Positions 13,541-26,500 of a stretch of DNA of 64,000 nt are shown in pieces. The translations under genes were made by a program, and so were the position numbers. The number at the start of each line of letters is the position of its first letter. The stretch's first letter is position 1. The notes under the pieces were generated by a model. It was not told the origin of the DNA. It did not search any database and worked only from the letters and a program-made list of their open reading frames with translations. Source of the DNA: Lineus longissimus (taxonomy: Eukaryota; Nemertea; Pilidiophora; Heteronemertea; Lineidae); assembly GCF_910592395.1 (NCBI RefSeq), contig NC_088308.1, forward strand, positions 28,597,501 through 28,661,500, given 5' to 3'.

Positions 13541-14186
13541 CAGTTTGAAAAGTTTTGGTGCGGGGTATGAAATAAAATGTTGACATCTCTACGTGGATGA
13601 TAAGATCACAAGATAAGAAAGAAGGAAAAAAAGAAAACTTCGGCAGATTCACCGGGAGTCGAACCCGTGACCTGCCGATCTACAGTCATACACTCTCACA
13701 CTTAACCGTCAAGGCTTTCATGCCGAAATGGAGGTTTTATTTACTTCTTATATGCGATATGCTAACGAGTGCGGCGCAATTGTGACAAGGTCGCGCAGGT
13801 GGCAAAGTGATTGACCGAAATAGATCCAATTAATCGTATATTTCGATAGTTGTACCCATTTTTCTCATCATATCGTACCTATATACCTCAGTGATATAAA
13901 AGATTATCTTTGCAGTTGATTTAACGTTTGAATGGCCTTTTTTAAAAGTTTTTAAAAATCGTGGTCAGCAGGGTCAGAGTCAATCAATCAATTGTTTTGA
14001 AAGACTGAGGCAGGGTCAAAAGAAATAGTTGTTTGCGTTGATGATGTCAGCAATATGTCGGATTTCCGCTCCACCCTTGAGATTTGCTCTCGTCACGTCA
14101 TGAGGACATTGAACTGCTGGTGAACCGTGCTGAATAAGTACCAGCTACCGCTCTCTCCATCATCGCCGACGATATGTGACGGTGCC
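13541..14186 (-). repeat. Right terminal inverted repeat (inverted, diverged partial unit)
   Basis: Reverse complement of the 5' two thirds of a unit, starting at the complement of CAAACTGCAG and ending at the complement of CACATATCGTCGG and GGTGCC. It is visibly more diverged from the array units than they are from each other, with many substitutions and small indels. It therefore escaped the homogenisation seen in the direct array. Confidence 0.8.
13642..13715 (-). repeat. Inverted tRNA-like cassette in the right terminal repeat
   Basis: The same tRNA-like segment read on the minus strand, with an intact B box (GGTTCGACTCC) and a T-stem of CGGG/CCCG. This diverged copy keeps GACTGTAGATC and AGGTCAC, which look like the anticodon loop (GTA) and variable loop of a metazoan tRNA-Tyr. 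Array units read CTGTGGA at the same place. A tRNA-Tyr ancestry is inferred from remembered tRNA consensus, not from a search. Confidence 0.5.
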
Positions 14187-14901
14187 GGTTATTATGACAA
14201 CGGACAGCTTGATATTCAAGGCATAATTATAGTTGATGTAAAATGAGCGGCAAAGAACATAAATAACTTGTTTATTTTGATTATTCCAACAATTATATTC
14301 AACTGTTTCTAATATTTTAGACATGTGCATGCCGTGTGTTGGGATACGAGCCCAACATAACCCATATGCATGTAAAGTATTTGTACTATGTCGGTGTATA
14401 TCAATACATTGTACTGATTTGTCATGTAAGAGAAGTTTTTAAATTAGGCCTACTGCCGCTTCATGGACAAAAAGGAGGCCTACAAAGGAGTGTTATTACT
14501 TTATGGTCAAATAGATTACTACAAACAAGGTAAGCTTTTGACACATAATGGAAATAAACTGAGCATATCCCGCTGATGATATACTCAATAAATGATTGAT
14601 TTTCAAAAATTCCAATCTGGTTGGCTGAGTTAAATGACGTATCTACCGGTAAAGATACTCCGCAAATGAGATGGAAATATCAAATTTTCTAACCAATGAG
14701 CTCTAACCTGCTTCTTAACGACGAACTAAATAATACCCTTTGTTGTTGGCATATCATATCACCGATCAGCCGTCGTGACCGATTGTAGTCTTAAAGTAAA
14801 GCAGACCAATTGAATTCCACGTAAAGTTTTAACTTGACATTGATTTCATTGAAGGGTTTTGGAGATCAGTTAGCTTTGGCGACAATCTTCACACCTTGAT
14901 C
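14187..14901. other. Unassigned DNA right of the foldback array
   Basis: No exon, RNA gene or repeat is recognised. An open stretch at 14336-14533 starts at GTG and reads into a GTAAGC, but it has no upstream acceptor or protein-like composition. Confidence 0.4.
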
Positions 14902-17148
14902 ATGGGATGCTTGCTAGCCCTACTGTGCTGCTCTGCTTGCTGTGACGCTATGACGAGCAATAGGGTTGATGTTTTGGAGACCGACGGTAAGTTACCCTCT
15001 ACACACCAGTTTCCTATGTACCTCATCCCACCGCTTTGGCAGGGGCGTGAGACTGGAACAAACGTACTACGGTCCATGGTGCCACTGACTACCTTCGATT
15101 CTAACATCATCTCCATTATGACTCTCATGTTATCTTACATATTCTGGTCATGACGTATAGGCTCTGTATTTGAAAGCGTCAACCAAGGACCAGTGAGAAA
15201 ACAACGTACAATATAATACGATTTAATCCACCAGGATCTTTCACATGAGGAATTGTAATCTCCATATCGAACCCAAGGACCCATGCGCGGGTTCAGAGGT
15301 GGCGTTGCTGATATATAGCATGTATCGTATCCAAGACTCTAATCCACCACATTACGCGTTCTACAACAGCAACCAACGAACGGGCCCTTTGACACATTTC
15401 CAAAAGACTTGTCCCTTTTGTACTGCAGAATCTGATGCATTTTTTGTTCTGCGTTTAAGATGGAGAAGTTTACTATGTCGAGAGGGGCTTCCTCAACGAC
15501 ACCGTCACCAGGGTGGTATGACCCTGAAGGACGCGATGAGGATACGGACGGCACATTCTCTGCTTATCAACACTACTGTAATAGGGAACGTATCTTTAGC
15601 ATCTATCTTACATTCAGTGAACATCGTTTTCCTGATGATGACCAAACGCCCATGAGCAGATGTACGAACTCTCCGTTCTTCATTGACGAACCAATCTTAT
15701 CTTTATTCCAGACTTAGTGCGTATCAGACAACTTGGACATTTTCATCTCCAAGAGAACGTAATGGACATTTATTATCAGCAAGTATCGCTAATTTTGGTT
15801 ACATGAGGAATGAAAATATGCGATGTCTGATTCTTATGATAAACATTTATTTTTGATCCCATTATGAAATGTGAAATGTTGTTATTGCTCTGTTCAGTGC
15901 CGACCATCAGTAGCTATCCTTTAAAAAACCCAGGAACTTGGCCTACCACAGATGTACAATTATGTTCTGTCTCTAACTGTGACAATAAGTAGGCCTATTC
16001 CCAGGGGCTAAGTTTACTTTAATAGTTTACCAGATTTATCATGGTGAGATTCTTCTTTGTGAGAACCAGGAAGTTTGGAAGCTTTTCATAAAATGTAAGT
16101 CAAACTTGATCATCTGAAGTCCTAAAATAGAAAAGAGCAACGTTTTATAAACAGACACATATTTCAGTGATCTTTTCACTCGTGTTAATTCATCATTTCA
16201 AAAAGGAAATATCAACGTTTACCACTTGGCGACCATGCGAATGTATATGGAGTATGCTGTAATCTTGTCAGAGACACAATACATTTGTGTTGGCCTTCCT
16301 GTCAAAACAATTTCACTGAATGCCGAAGTAATCCAAATGGATGACACTCAGTTGTAAGCTTGCATGTACTGAGGAACAAGTGCTTGGCCGTCATTTGAAA
16401 AAAATAAAATTTGCGTTACTAGATGCCTATTTTTGTAACCTGTTGTTTCAGCTTGTTATTACGGTGTCACTTGCAAGTCATGGCAGCTCGTCGCAAAAAG
16501 GGTAATGATTTCGATCGTAATATGGGTTCCTGACACGGACACAGCAGGTTAATCGTGAGGGTAAACAGCTTCATTTCTTTCGCCTCGTCATCCTCCTTGT
16601 AAAACCGGGATTCCTTCCTCATACATTGCTACCGGTCTGGTTCCTCTCATACATGGATGCCCGGTGTGAGGGGGAAGTTAGTGGAACGTTTCTGTCATAC
16701 CCGTAACTCAGTGTTATTCCAACTGCAAGATTCACAGATGCCTCCTGTAATCATAGATTCTTGTAGACAGAGACCTACTTGGGCCTTTTGGCAACTCCTC
16801 CAAATCATTTCCACCTGATGCATCAACTACATGTACAAGCTGTTTGTTTCGTCATATGTAAAATAAAATACACATGCGTAGACAGAGACCTTTCTGAGTT
16901 ACTTTCTTAGGACAATTTGTTGTTACAGCTCAATACAAACTAGTCTCACACCAAGCATTTGCCTGATGCATGCAGCGCTCTCTGCATCCAGGAGGAGAAG
17001 TGCACTTCTTTCAAGCAGCCAAACAGCGCCAACTTCCGAGTGGTTCTGTACTTGTGTCGTGCTGGTACAGGCGGCTGGTGTAGGCGACTGCATGCTGGAT
17101 AAATGCATGGCGCAGGAACGATGGTGTGGTTTCAAATGTACTGTTTAA
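14902..17148 (+). CDS. Tentative multi-exon gene for a small secreted cysteine-containing protein (exon structure unresolved)
   Basis: Candidate exon A (14902-14986) has a good Kozak ATG. It encodes a signal-peptide-like start (MGCLLALLCCSACCDAM) and ends in a GTAAGT donor, phase 1. Candidate exon B (15460-15515, AAG acceptor, GTATGA donor) continues it in phase as DGEVYYVERGFLNDTVTRV. Further acceptor-bounded open segments lie at 15898-15988, 16452-16501 and 16929-17148. The last can be read in two frames. One runs in phase with A, B and the 16452 exon to a stop at 17148. The other encodes ACSALCIQEEKCTSF, whose Cys spacing resembles a PAN/Apple fold, and stops near 17105. I cannot choose between them, so only exons A and B are reasonably supported. 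Confidence 0.3.
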
Positions 17149-17520
17149 CAGTTACACGGCTAGAAAGCTTCCGTTTTTTCAAGTATGTTTGTTAGTCCAG
17201 TGAAAATGAACGGAATTATGAAGCTAGTGGATGATACCAGAAACAACCTGCTTTTAATCAGTAAAAAAGCGGATGGTCGGTTTAACATGATCTCCAAAAT
17301 GGACTTCTAATATGAAGGTCACGTCTCCGTGTAGAACTTGAGAGGGATTATCGAATCTAGTGTTTTGATTTGAAAGCAACTTGCTCAGAGTCAGCCGTAG
17401 GGCGTACGTGTGTATGATCTCCGAAATAAACTTGGAAATTTGAGAACTCTTGTGATATAAGTGAAATCTGTGTTCCGGTGTTGAGTATAGGAAAAGGATT
17501 TCTCGAACACCATTGACAAG
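17149..17520. other. Upstream region and 5' UTR of the TMEM26-like gene
   Basis: No coding exon is seen. Minus-strand open frames here overlap the first TMEM26 exon and are shadows of it. No TATA box is convincing. Transcription start is not assignable from sequence. Confidence 0.4.
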
Positions 17521-20500
17521 ATGACACGGCGGACGACCAAAGTTAAGCGATGCTGCAAGAAGTTCTTCTCCTTCGTGGCGATGGTGAAGGCCGTCATTGC
17601 CAGGTTTATCTTCTTCCTTCACGGGTTGGTAGCGATATGGAGAGTGTCAGACATCACAGGGGAACCTCTCTTCTGGATATTAGCAATAGCATTACTGGCC
17701 CTGATAGCCGAGTTTATCGTCTCGCTAAAGTTCAAAGGAGCAAACGAATCGAAATGGTAAGGTCATCTCTTGTTTGTCCTGCTGTCTTTGTCTTTGTTCT
17801 TCCTTAAGATAAACATTCTACTCTTCAAAAGTGTCACAGTTGAAATATTTGATTTACAAGCTATAAATTTCAAATTGACTCGCCCTTACTTTTTTCATTT
17901 TCTTGAAACGGACAATGAAGCCTTTTGTGAATGCAGATGAGTCGGGCTTAAGATGAAAGTGTATGAGTGGTTTGCTGGAAGCGGCTCTTGCTATGGCTAA
18001 ACCCAAGATACTGATTTCAGTAAATTATCATTGAGCCGCTTGAACCTAGGTTAACGAGAAACATGATAATGCATCCTTACTCGTTTATGTGAGAAGGAGA
18101 GAGATTGCCTTCAATTGGAAGGATTAAACTGTTCAGGTCACTCTGCATCAGAAACTTCCCGAGGGATCTCCGCGCAGCTTCTTGGATTAAAAAAAAACTT
18201 TTATGCCGAGTGATATTTGTTTCTGTGGGCAGAGAAAGTTTATTCGGAAGAACTTTATACTGCAATTTCAAGCAAATACATGTTGCCCCCGACAGAAATT
18301 TATCGTGGCCACGAGCTGGCTTTTATTCTATACACATGTAAGCTGTGGTCGGTGGGTAATTACAATTTCCTTTGACATCAAATAACACTTAATGACATCA
18401 ATCTTGATTTTAAAACTTTTCATAGATTTTACGCCGGTAAAACATGGCATACCTGAATCAACAAAACATAAAACGAGCCGGGCGCAGTTGGCAATGACAG
18501 ATGTAATCGGTTTTCGTCTGGTTGCCATCTGCAGCATTGTCATCGCCGAATGGCCCAACTCCACGGTGCCCTCTGTCAGCATTGTTCCAAATCGATTTTC
18601 GTTTAACTTTTGCTTGTGTGCGCAATATGATTAACTTGAAACAAGCATACATTAAGAGTAAAACAGCATATGTGCAGATGCTTCAACGACCATTTTTCTT
18701 TTCCGCAAACATTTGAATGGCTAAGTATATAATAGGCTTGTCCAATGATTGCCAAGACCAGGCATATGTGTAAATTGAAAAAGACGCTACTGCCAGTTGT
18801 TGATTGCAACCATCATACAGAAAGCCAACCTTCACCTCACAATTTCACCTGGTCACTTATAATCGAAGTAAATACCTTCGTTTCTAGGTTCTATAATCAT
18901 CTTTTAAAAAAACTTTTAGTTATTGGTCTCGCCAAGGAAGCCATACATGAATAGTTTGGGCTAGAAGTGCGTACTTCCCAGTGCAGACAGAGATACGAGA
19001 TGTTGCAGCTTTTATAATTCATTTTAATATTCTCATCAGCCTCATCATTTCGATGTAACTGTCATACGATAGTCTATAGGGACCTGTTATCATTACTTAT
19101 TAAAAGCACATAATGACGCAGCAACATGGTGAGGCCACCCTGATTCTGTATCAGCTACATGTTACTGCTAATAACTTGCGCCGAGCATCACTACTTTGTG
19201 TCTTGAGAATGTCTAGAACTGAAGAAGACGGACGTGTGGAAGAAAGGAATAATGGATATGTTTACCTTTCCGACGAACTAATGAAAAGGTCAAATTGATT
19301 AACAAATATGCCGTCTCGAGACTCGGGCATTCATTTTTAATTCCGTCTTATTGGCAGCTCAGAACAAAATCTTGGCCAATAATACATAGTCTGCTGGTGT
19401 AACCGGCTGATGATTTACCTAAATGTGAGTCTCACTATCGGACTATCGTCGACAACAGACAGACAAGTAACCCCATTCCTTGAGAACCTCTTATCCCTTG
19501 CTACATGTACAAGAGGATTGGCCAATTTCGGTCATAAATAATCAACCTACATTTCCAGCCAATTCAAGAAATGGAGAGAAAAAACTCCAGTTAACAGAAG
19601 TCCAATATAAACAGATGATTGTTTGACTGTTTTCAAGTGACAGCAATACTGTTTCACAAAGTACATATGTATAGTGTTACGCACTTTTCTCCTAATTAAT
19701 ACATTGCTAATTACACTACCAGCCAAAGCTTCGACGGAACAGCTGCATTATGATGTTGCGTTGAGTACCACAAAACATGATCACGAAGAGTCTCTAAAAC
19801 TACAGTCGGTAAGAGTAGAAACGAAAGTGCTAATGATATCCAAACCGTATGTGTTGGATATGGTAAAGGCTTCAAAGTAACTTGTGACGAACCTTTATAC
19901 CTTTCTATGAATATGTACTCGGAAGTTGACACTGATGGTATTTACTACGTATGTTGCTAGCGAATCACATGCATTTCACAATTATTGGATTATTATTTGA
20001 CAGCATAAACAATTCCTCCACATTTAGTTCATTTCATGATTACATGCAGTTGCAATTTAAATCATGTAAGTGTTCGCAAGACCGTTACAACACTGCACCA
20101 GTATTTAAGCAGAAACTATCAACTTGTGAGCGAGGTGGATTTCAGTATTTTGGCAAAGCAAAAGCCAATTCATGAAAGCTATGACGGTTCTTTTTAAAAG
20201 CTTATCGACCAGTTCGTGGAGGATACTCAACAACAACGATACTACGAGTAATGGCCTCCATGTGATCTTCATCTCCTTGACACTAGTCTCCAATCAACCC
20301 AGAAAGGAGATTGGTGCTAAACGTCTTACTGCTATCTTGAAGATTTCTCAATTCTTTTTATTCTTGTTTTCATATTTTGTACTGTCATACTAGCAGAGTG
20401 TCAATGGAACATACAGAGAGACAGACCAGCCAACAGTACACTGTAAGGTTTGCCCTTCCCTTGAGTTTTAGATTACTCTATGCCGTGACATGAACCGCGT

Positions 20501-23500
20501 TACTGGTGGGTCAATGTGATGACTGCGCTGGTACTGGCCGGGGGTGAAGATCGCTCCACATCTATAATTCTTGGTGAAAAAGCAGATTCTTAGATTCGAT
20601 GGGATGTAATGGTGATATACTGCTGGATGGAGCAACTCCTGACAGGGAAGATAAAATATGAAGTGCTGGTTGTTTTAGATGATGCTGTGGCAAAGACATA
20701 AAAAGGAGCTTTATAACCAACGCTGCAGGCAAATAAGAAAAATGTATTGGGTTACTCAGCAGATTATCTAAACAGAGCGTTGTGCATCTCTGACATCCAT
20801 GATTCAACGCCTGCACGGCACGTGGTTGCAGCTAACATGACCGAGGAATCACTTCGAATCGAAGACCAGCGAGTGGGACAGTGATTAAGGGTAGACGAAC
20901 AATTTCAGATCATTTCCTGGATGTATTCATGCCTTGGGCCTTCTGGAACTGTCATTACTTACCACACCTTTTCTCTTGGTCGATATAGATGACGCTTACG
21001 CATTAGCCAGAGAGTGTCGGCATGATTCTTTGAAAAGTCGATTTGTTGCCAAAGACCAAGAATATTGGTTCACCACATTCTGAGAATGGTGTCCCTAAAA
21101 GTGATGCGTGTGACCGCTCCCCGCTAATGAACGATCAGAAACCTTGATTCGGGTGAATGTGGATCGCTTGAAAGTAAACCCCACTCCCCAGGGGAACATG
21201 ATGACTTATTGGAGTAGTTATGCCGAGGATTAATAGAATTATTTCCGTTTTATCAAATCAAATGCTTGAAATGGACAATCGTATATCTCGGACATATCCG
21301 ATTACCAATTCCTGCGCTGCCGGAACTGGCCAGAGTAGGGAATACATCGCCGTAGATTCCACCGTACGCCTTGTGCATGGTCATGCATTAGCGATTGTAT
21401 CTGACAGGTCAAGATGACAAAGTTCATTGTGCCCTGGTTCGTTCTAATATTTACCTCCCCTTCCATGTCTACAGCCACTCAAGAATTAGTCCGCCGAGGC
21501 TGACGAATGTCACATTTACGGGATGTTAGGGCGAATTTGATTTGACACTTTGCACGGACACCAGCGTGCAATTTATTGAAAGATTCTTGTCTACAACTCA
21601 AATGCATCCAGGGACTTTAAAACACTTACATTCACCAGCACAAAGTGAAGAAGAATTAAAAGCATGTCAACGCCTAGGGGGTGACGCCGACGGTGGACGG
21701 GTCGAACCCAGCCTTGCGAGCGCTTGCTCTACAAATATCAACACAATATTGGTTTCGCAAGCATTTTTCATGTAATTAGCGTTTTGATCTCTGTTCTCCG
21801 ATAAATATTGAAATTGTATTTGCATTGAACAGCTGTTGCATGATGTTTTTTTTCAACTTGGCCTATTTACCTCCATTCTAATTGTCAATGGAAATCATTT
21901 AATCGGACATCAGGTTTATTTGATGGTTGTTTGGCGTTTCGATGATGTTTGTGTGAAAAAAATAATGTTATCGGGCTGGAGTCTAGGCAGACCACTCGAG
22001 AGGATGGTTTGAACCGGAGAATGGAGTACGATGTTCCATCTTACGTTAACTTTGTCGACGGGGAAGAGAATCTTAGTGGTATCATCCAGGAGTATTCCTT
22101 CTCCAATTGGTGGTGAGTGCTTTCGCATGCCACTACGGTTAAGTACTTGGATTTGCTAGCCGAGGGAATCCGTCTTCGGCCGGCAGACTTTCATCGATGT
22201 CACTACTGCTGAAACGTTTGCGCGACGAGTTGTATCGCTGTTTACTTCTCTCTAATCAAGAGACAATGGTCGTCCCCTAATTGATATGGACCACAATAGC
22301 TCTCCAGCCATTCAATGACATGTACTCAGCAATAAAAGTCTTAAATGCTCCAATGCCAGCTGCAATTTGACTTCTTCTTTGTGACCCTTCTAGACTGTTT
22401 CGGCTCCTTCTTGAGTCGTACTCACGTCTCTCAACACCTCTCATCCCCATCTCGATCACGAGTGGACCTATAATGGTCGGACACATCTGAGAGCCTGACC
22501 ATTGTTAAGAAATTAGATTGCTGGTCTTAACCGCCACTTTGGCACATGGTTGTTTGTAGCGGCGAATGTTTGGTGCTGTTTCTTTGAACAAGCGCCTGTT
22601 CGGTAGTCTCCAAACGTTGCGGTCTGATAAAGTATGCTACATGTAATCGTAGCGTCATGTAGCCTTGAGATACAAGGCCGAGTCTTTGCTTTGAGATGGC
22701 TTCTTGGTTTGACCATATTTCAGAAAAGGTTTCCTCCGTCGTCGATCGCTGCGTATTTCAGAACGCAAGGGTAATTATGATGTCCTGCTGCTGTCTAAAG
22801 CTATATGTACGTTGAGAGCACAGCAACTAGTCGACTTAGATAACATTATTCTAAGGAGGTACCATTCTACAAACGAAGTCCCTTTGTGGTACACCACTAG
22901 CACTGACTCGGATTCCTTGATGTCTCCTTCTAAATATTACAGGCACAGAGACTCCTTTGTCTATTCTTTCTATATTATAGCTGAATAAAAAGTGATGATG
23001 AAGTGCCATCCAGCTTTATTTGGCAGTGAAATGAAACCACAGTTGTTACAAAGTGCCAGGGATGATGACGAAGTGTTATCAAACGAGATGGTGGCAGGCC
23101 TCGCGGCGAACAAACCGTCTTTATTAATATCACTATTCGAGTTAAGGAGCTCCAACATCAAATATCAAAAAGCTTCTGCGGAAGTACGTCAACAGTGTCA
23201 TGATGAGAAACAATTGAATGATGAAGTATGTGTCAAATATTGGGGAAGAACTTCATTTTCTCATTCAGTGGTAATTTGCAGCTGCATGTTCTTCTACAAA
23301 CGTTAGGAAGGCACGTTCTGCCCAGCCGAGATGTAGGTGTAATCTGAACCGTGTTGTTATGTTTGTGGGGCAAACAAGGCGTTTTGCGTGTAGGTTTAAT
23401 ATGCGTTCAATCAAGATTGAACTCTTGATGCAATATCCACACCTGGTCATTTGTCCGCAGTTTCATGCTCCATCGGTAGATGAACAATCAGTTATGCAGC

Positions 23501-26500
23501 TATCTGGATTACAGTAAATTCACAATTCTATTTCCGTTTAGTCGCCACATGACTACTAAATAGAAACCGGCGTTGGATTCTGGTATCTTTCGCTTATCCC
23601 GATTAGCAGCCTTAACTATCTCACTGAACAGCTCATTTGGGCATTGATACATGATGCTAAATCTTCGGAATGGACGCGATGTAATTTGCAACACATTCAC
23701 TGGGATTTGCAGAGTCGTACGTTATCTTTTTTTGTAGCTAAATGGAGCGGTAGGAACCATCGGTAACATAAAACATTGCAACTCATCACCTTTCTCGCAG
23801 AATCTTGACCTTGCCTAAAAACAGGATCTACTGGTGAAGTTCTATACTCCGTTATAGCATGCCGGACGAGCCAGCTGTGTTGATGAACGGGTTGGTCTCC
23901 ACAAAGGGGCATTACACCCCGGACGCAATGGTATGGTCTCGTCTCATCAGGCTGCTTGGGGAGCCAAGCTGACACTTGCTCGTCCACAACACGAACTTTG
24001 ATGGGAAAATAGTAGCAAAAACACTGACTGAATAACGTGTCGCCAAAAAGGCGGCCGAATTACTAACCCGTTATACAAAGAAAAGCCCATTAACAAGAGG
24101 AAATCACGTTATATCCTCTTGCCATTAATCATATTGACATTTGGCAGAATGTCTTTTGTTGTTGGTAGTTTAGTTTTTTTCAGTATGACTTCGTCACTTT
24201 ACTAGAGGTGGTGACGTATCATCGATTACTGGCATTGATCTGCTAATCTGGAACACCGTTACGCTCGCATGAATCCAGCCGTGGGTTTATCAACAGCATC
24301 AGACACATAGTTCAATAATCAATGCGCTAATGACCTGACTGATGCCAAATAACTATAAATTATTTTACCATTGAATGCTTCAGTGGCAACAAGGAAGAGT
24401 GGACATGTCGCCTCTTGTGGCGTGTCTGAGTGGATGTTAGAGCAGACGGTAACTTGATATGCAGTTAAATGCCGGTGTAGAAGTAGAAAGGTTTCCGGCC
24501 CTACTCTATTCTGACGGATCATGGTGCATGCATATCGTTCCATAGAGGTCATTATCGTCAATAGCTATATAGAGATTTATAAGCACGTAACAGAATCCTC
24601 TATTCCCTGGATCTTCTACCTTAGGACATTTCAAACTAGCCGGCTTATTAATGTACATGTATCTGCATTCTTAATCTTTCCTGCCTTCTCAAGGTCGTCT
24701 TGGCGATAATATAAAGCATGATATTAAAATCTTTCTTTATGTTTTGACGGGCCCATTTTCTTTCTTCACCAAAACTGAAATTAATATTGACACTGCAATA
24801 TCAAGTGGCATACAGTGTATTACATGGTCTTGGTATGAACAGAAGCCAGATCCTATATGCTGTGTACAGGATCTACCTTCCTGAATCTTCTACAACATGA
24901 CTTTCACATTCCATCGTCCGATCTTACTTTTATCGTGGGTTAATCTAATCCAGCAATACATGATCCTGACTACCCATTCCTCGGCTAAAATTATTTCACG
25001 TGGTCGTATATTGATGGATTTCTTAGCTATCGTGATACTCCATAGGAGTGCCTGTTAAGGAAACGTTTTCCAAAGGAGAGTTGACGATCTCGGCTCAAAA
25101 GTACATGTAATGTACACTGGTCCTCTCAGCACACCAATAGCGTCAACCAAACGAGGAAGAGTTAGCAATTGACCTCTCATGTAGCCAGAATCCGTGTCAT
25201 ACAAATCATTGAAAATGTTCTTTAAAAGGTTTCAATCTGAAAACAGATATAAAATGTTTTGGTCGGTTTGCATGAAACCTCAAGGGGTACAGGTCAAATG
25301 CTGAGTTGAACGAGGGTTTCGGTAAATTTCGTTGTGTTTTGTTGTCCCAGACATTGATGCTTCAATTCGAGAGAAAAAGACATCAAACGATGTGGCGAAA
25401 GTGGCCAAAGACAGAAGGTTGATATAGGTTGTTAGCATCTTCAGCTCAATATTATTTAATGTTCGGTTCAGTGCCGGAGCATAGAGCTCTCTCTCTCTTA
25501 GTCAGTGATGCTTGTCTGCAGTCATGGTTCTTTCCCATCCGACGAACCTAAAGGTTGTGCCTCTGCCTACTTGGACTAGCATTCATACTCTCGTCGTCCT
25601 AGATCCCGAACAACATTTGTCATGGCAACACATTGATCACCAATGATGATACATGATTGTACAAAACGTGTGGGCCCACCCTTGATGTGGTGGAACGAAC
25701 CCCACACCACTGTTTGTACCATACTCGAAAGAGCCATTTAGTTGCCACTTTCCAAGACATGCAAACATGAACAGAACACCAATGACTTTATGCTTCTCTC
25801 AAGCAACATAACATGATATGTTAAGAAGTGGAAGCCGATAAAGCTTGTACCAACTACATGTATGTACGAATGTCGTGCCACCTTCAAGTACTGTTAGTCG
25901 ACTCGATTGATTTGGCCTTGGTGGTGCTTCTTGCATGTGAGATCGCAAATTCTTTAACATACTGGTATAAGTTTGTTTTATATCTTGCGATATTCGGCAG
26001 TGGATAGTGCTGGATGCCAAAGTGTGGATCCAGAGGAAATTTGCGTGGTTCCGCCTCCAAGTATTGCTTTGCAATAGATTGGTCCTGTCAGTTTGGAGCT
26101 GATTGGAATATCTCCACCTATCAGTCTAGGCCTGGAAAGACTCACCGATATTCTTGTTGATAACACTTAGGTCAACACACCTGGCTGATGAGGTAAAAAG
26201 CATTTACCACAACAGCACGATGGCCCTTTTGATTATCAGAAGAACATAGCCACCCAAGACTTCGGTGAAAGACAGGTTTATCAATTCGGTATGGATATTT
26301 TCAAAGCTATGGCGCAGTGTACGCCACTTAGTCGGCCGAAGAAACTTCTTGTTATCGTTGAAAATGGATAAACACTTTCTGATATCCCAGCGAACGTACA
26401 AACAGTTATTGGCTGCTGTTATAAGAAAGCAGTTCCTCCTGATGATACTTTTACTGTTCAAAATACTGAAGAGAGAGGTGGGCGTACTAGGACATTACTC

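Larger units (their letters stand above)
1058..14186. mobile_element. 13.1 kb foldback-like element: 14 tandem units of about 890 bp closed by an inverted partial copy
   Basis: Units start with CACATATCGTCGG at about 1066, 1949, 2840, 3731, 4618, 5506, 6397, 7288, 8180, 9068, 9955, 10846, 11738 and 12629, spaced 887-892 bp after the first. The last unit runs into an inverted copy (13541-14186) of the first ~650 bp of a unit. The whole block therefore begins GGCACC.. and ends with the complement of GGCACC.., giving terminal inverted repeats of about 650 bp. No target-site duplication is obvious next to the outermost bases. No transposase frame is present, so it is non-autonomous or a satellite grown inside a foldback or MITE-type element. 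The recurring 66-73 codon frame in each unit (starting ATGAATCTGCC) begins inside the tRNA-like cassette and has no protein-like features. I treat it as non-coding. The origin as a DNA transposon is inference; the repeat geometry is seen directly. Confidence 0.85.

Noticed and set aside
1058..14186. CRISPR-like or bacterial repeat array
   Set aside because: Unit length of ~890 bp, no short-repeat/spacer alternation, and a eukaryotic intron-bearing context.
22277..22486. Minus-strand 69-codon frame in TMEM26 intron 1
   Set aside because: No splice signals at either end in the right phase and no recognisable motif.
22992..23306. Plus-strand 104-codon frame in TMEM26 intron 1
   Set aside because: Composition is unremarkable, the opposite strand is open too, and no neighbouring exon joins it.
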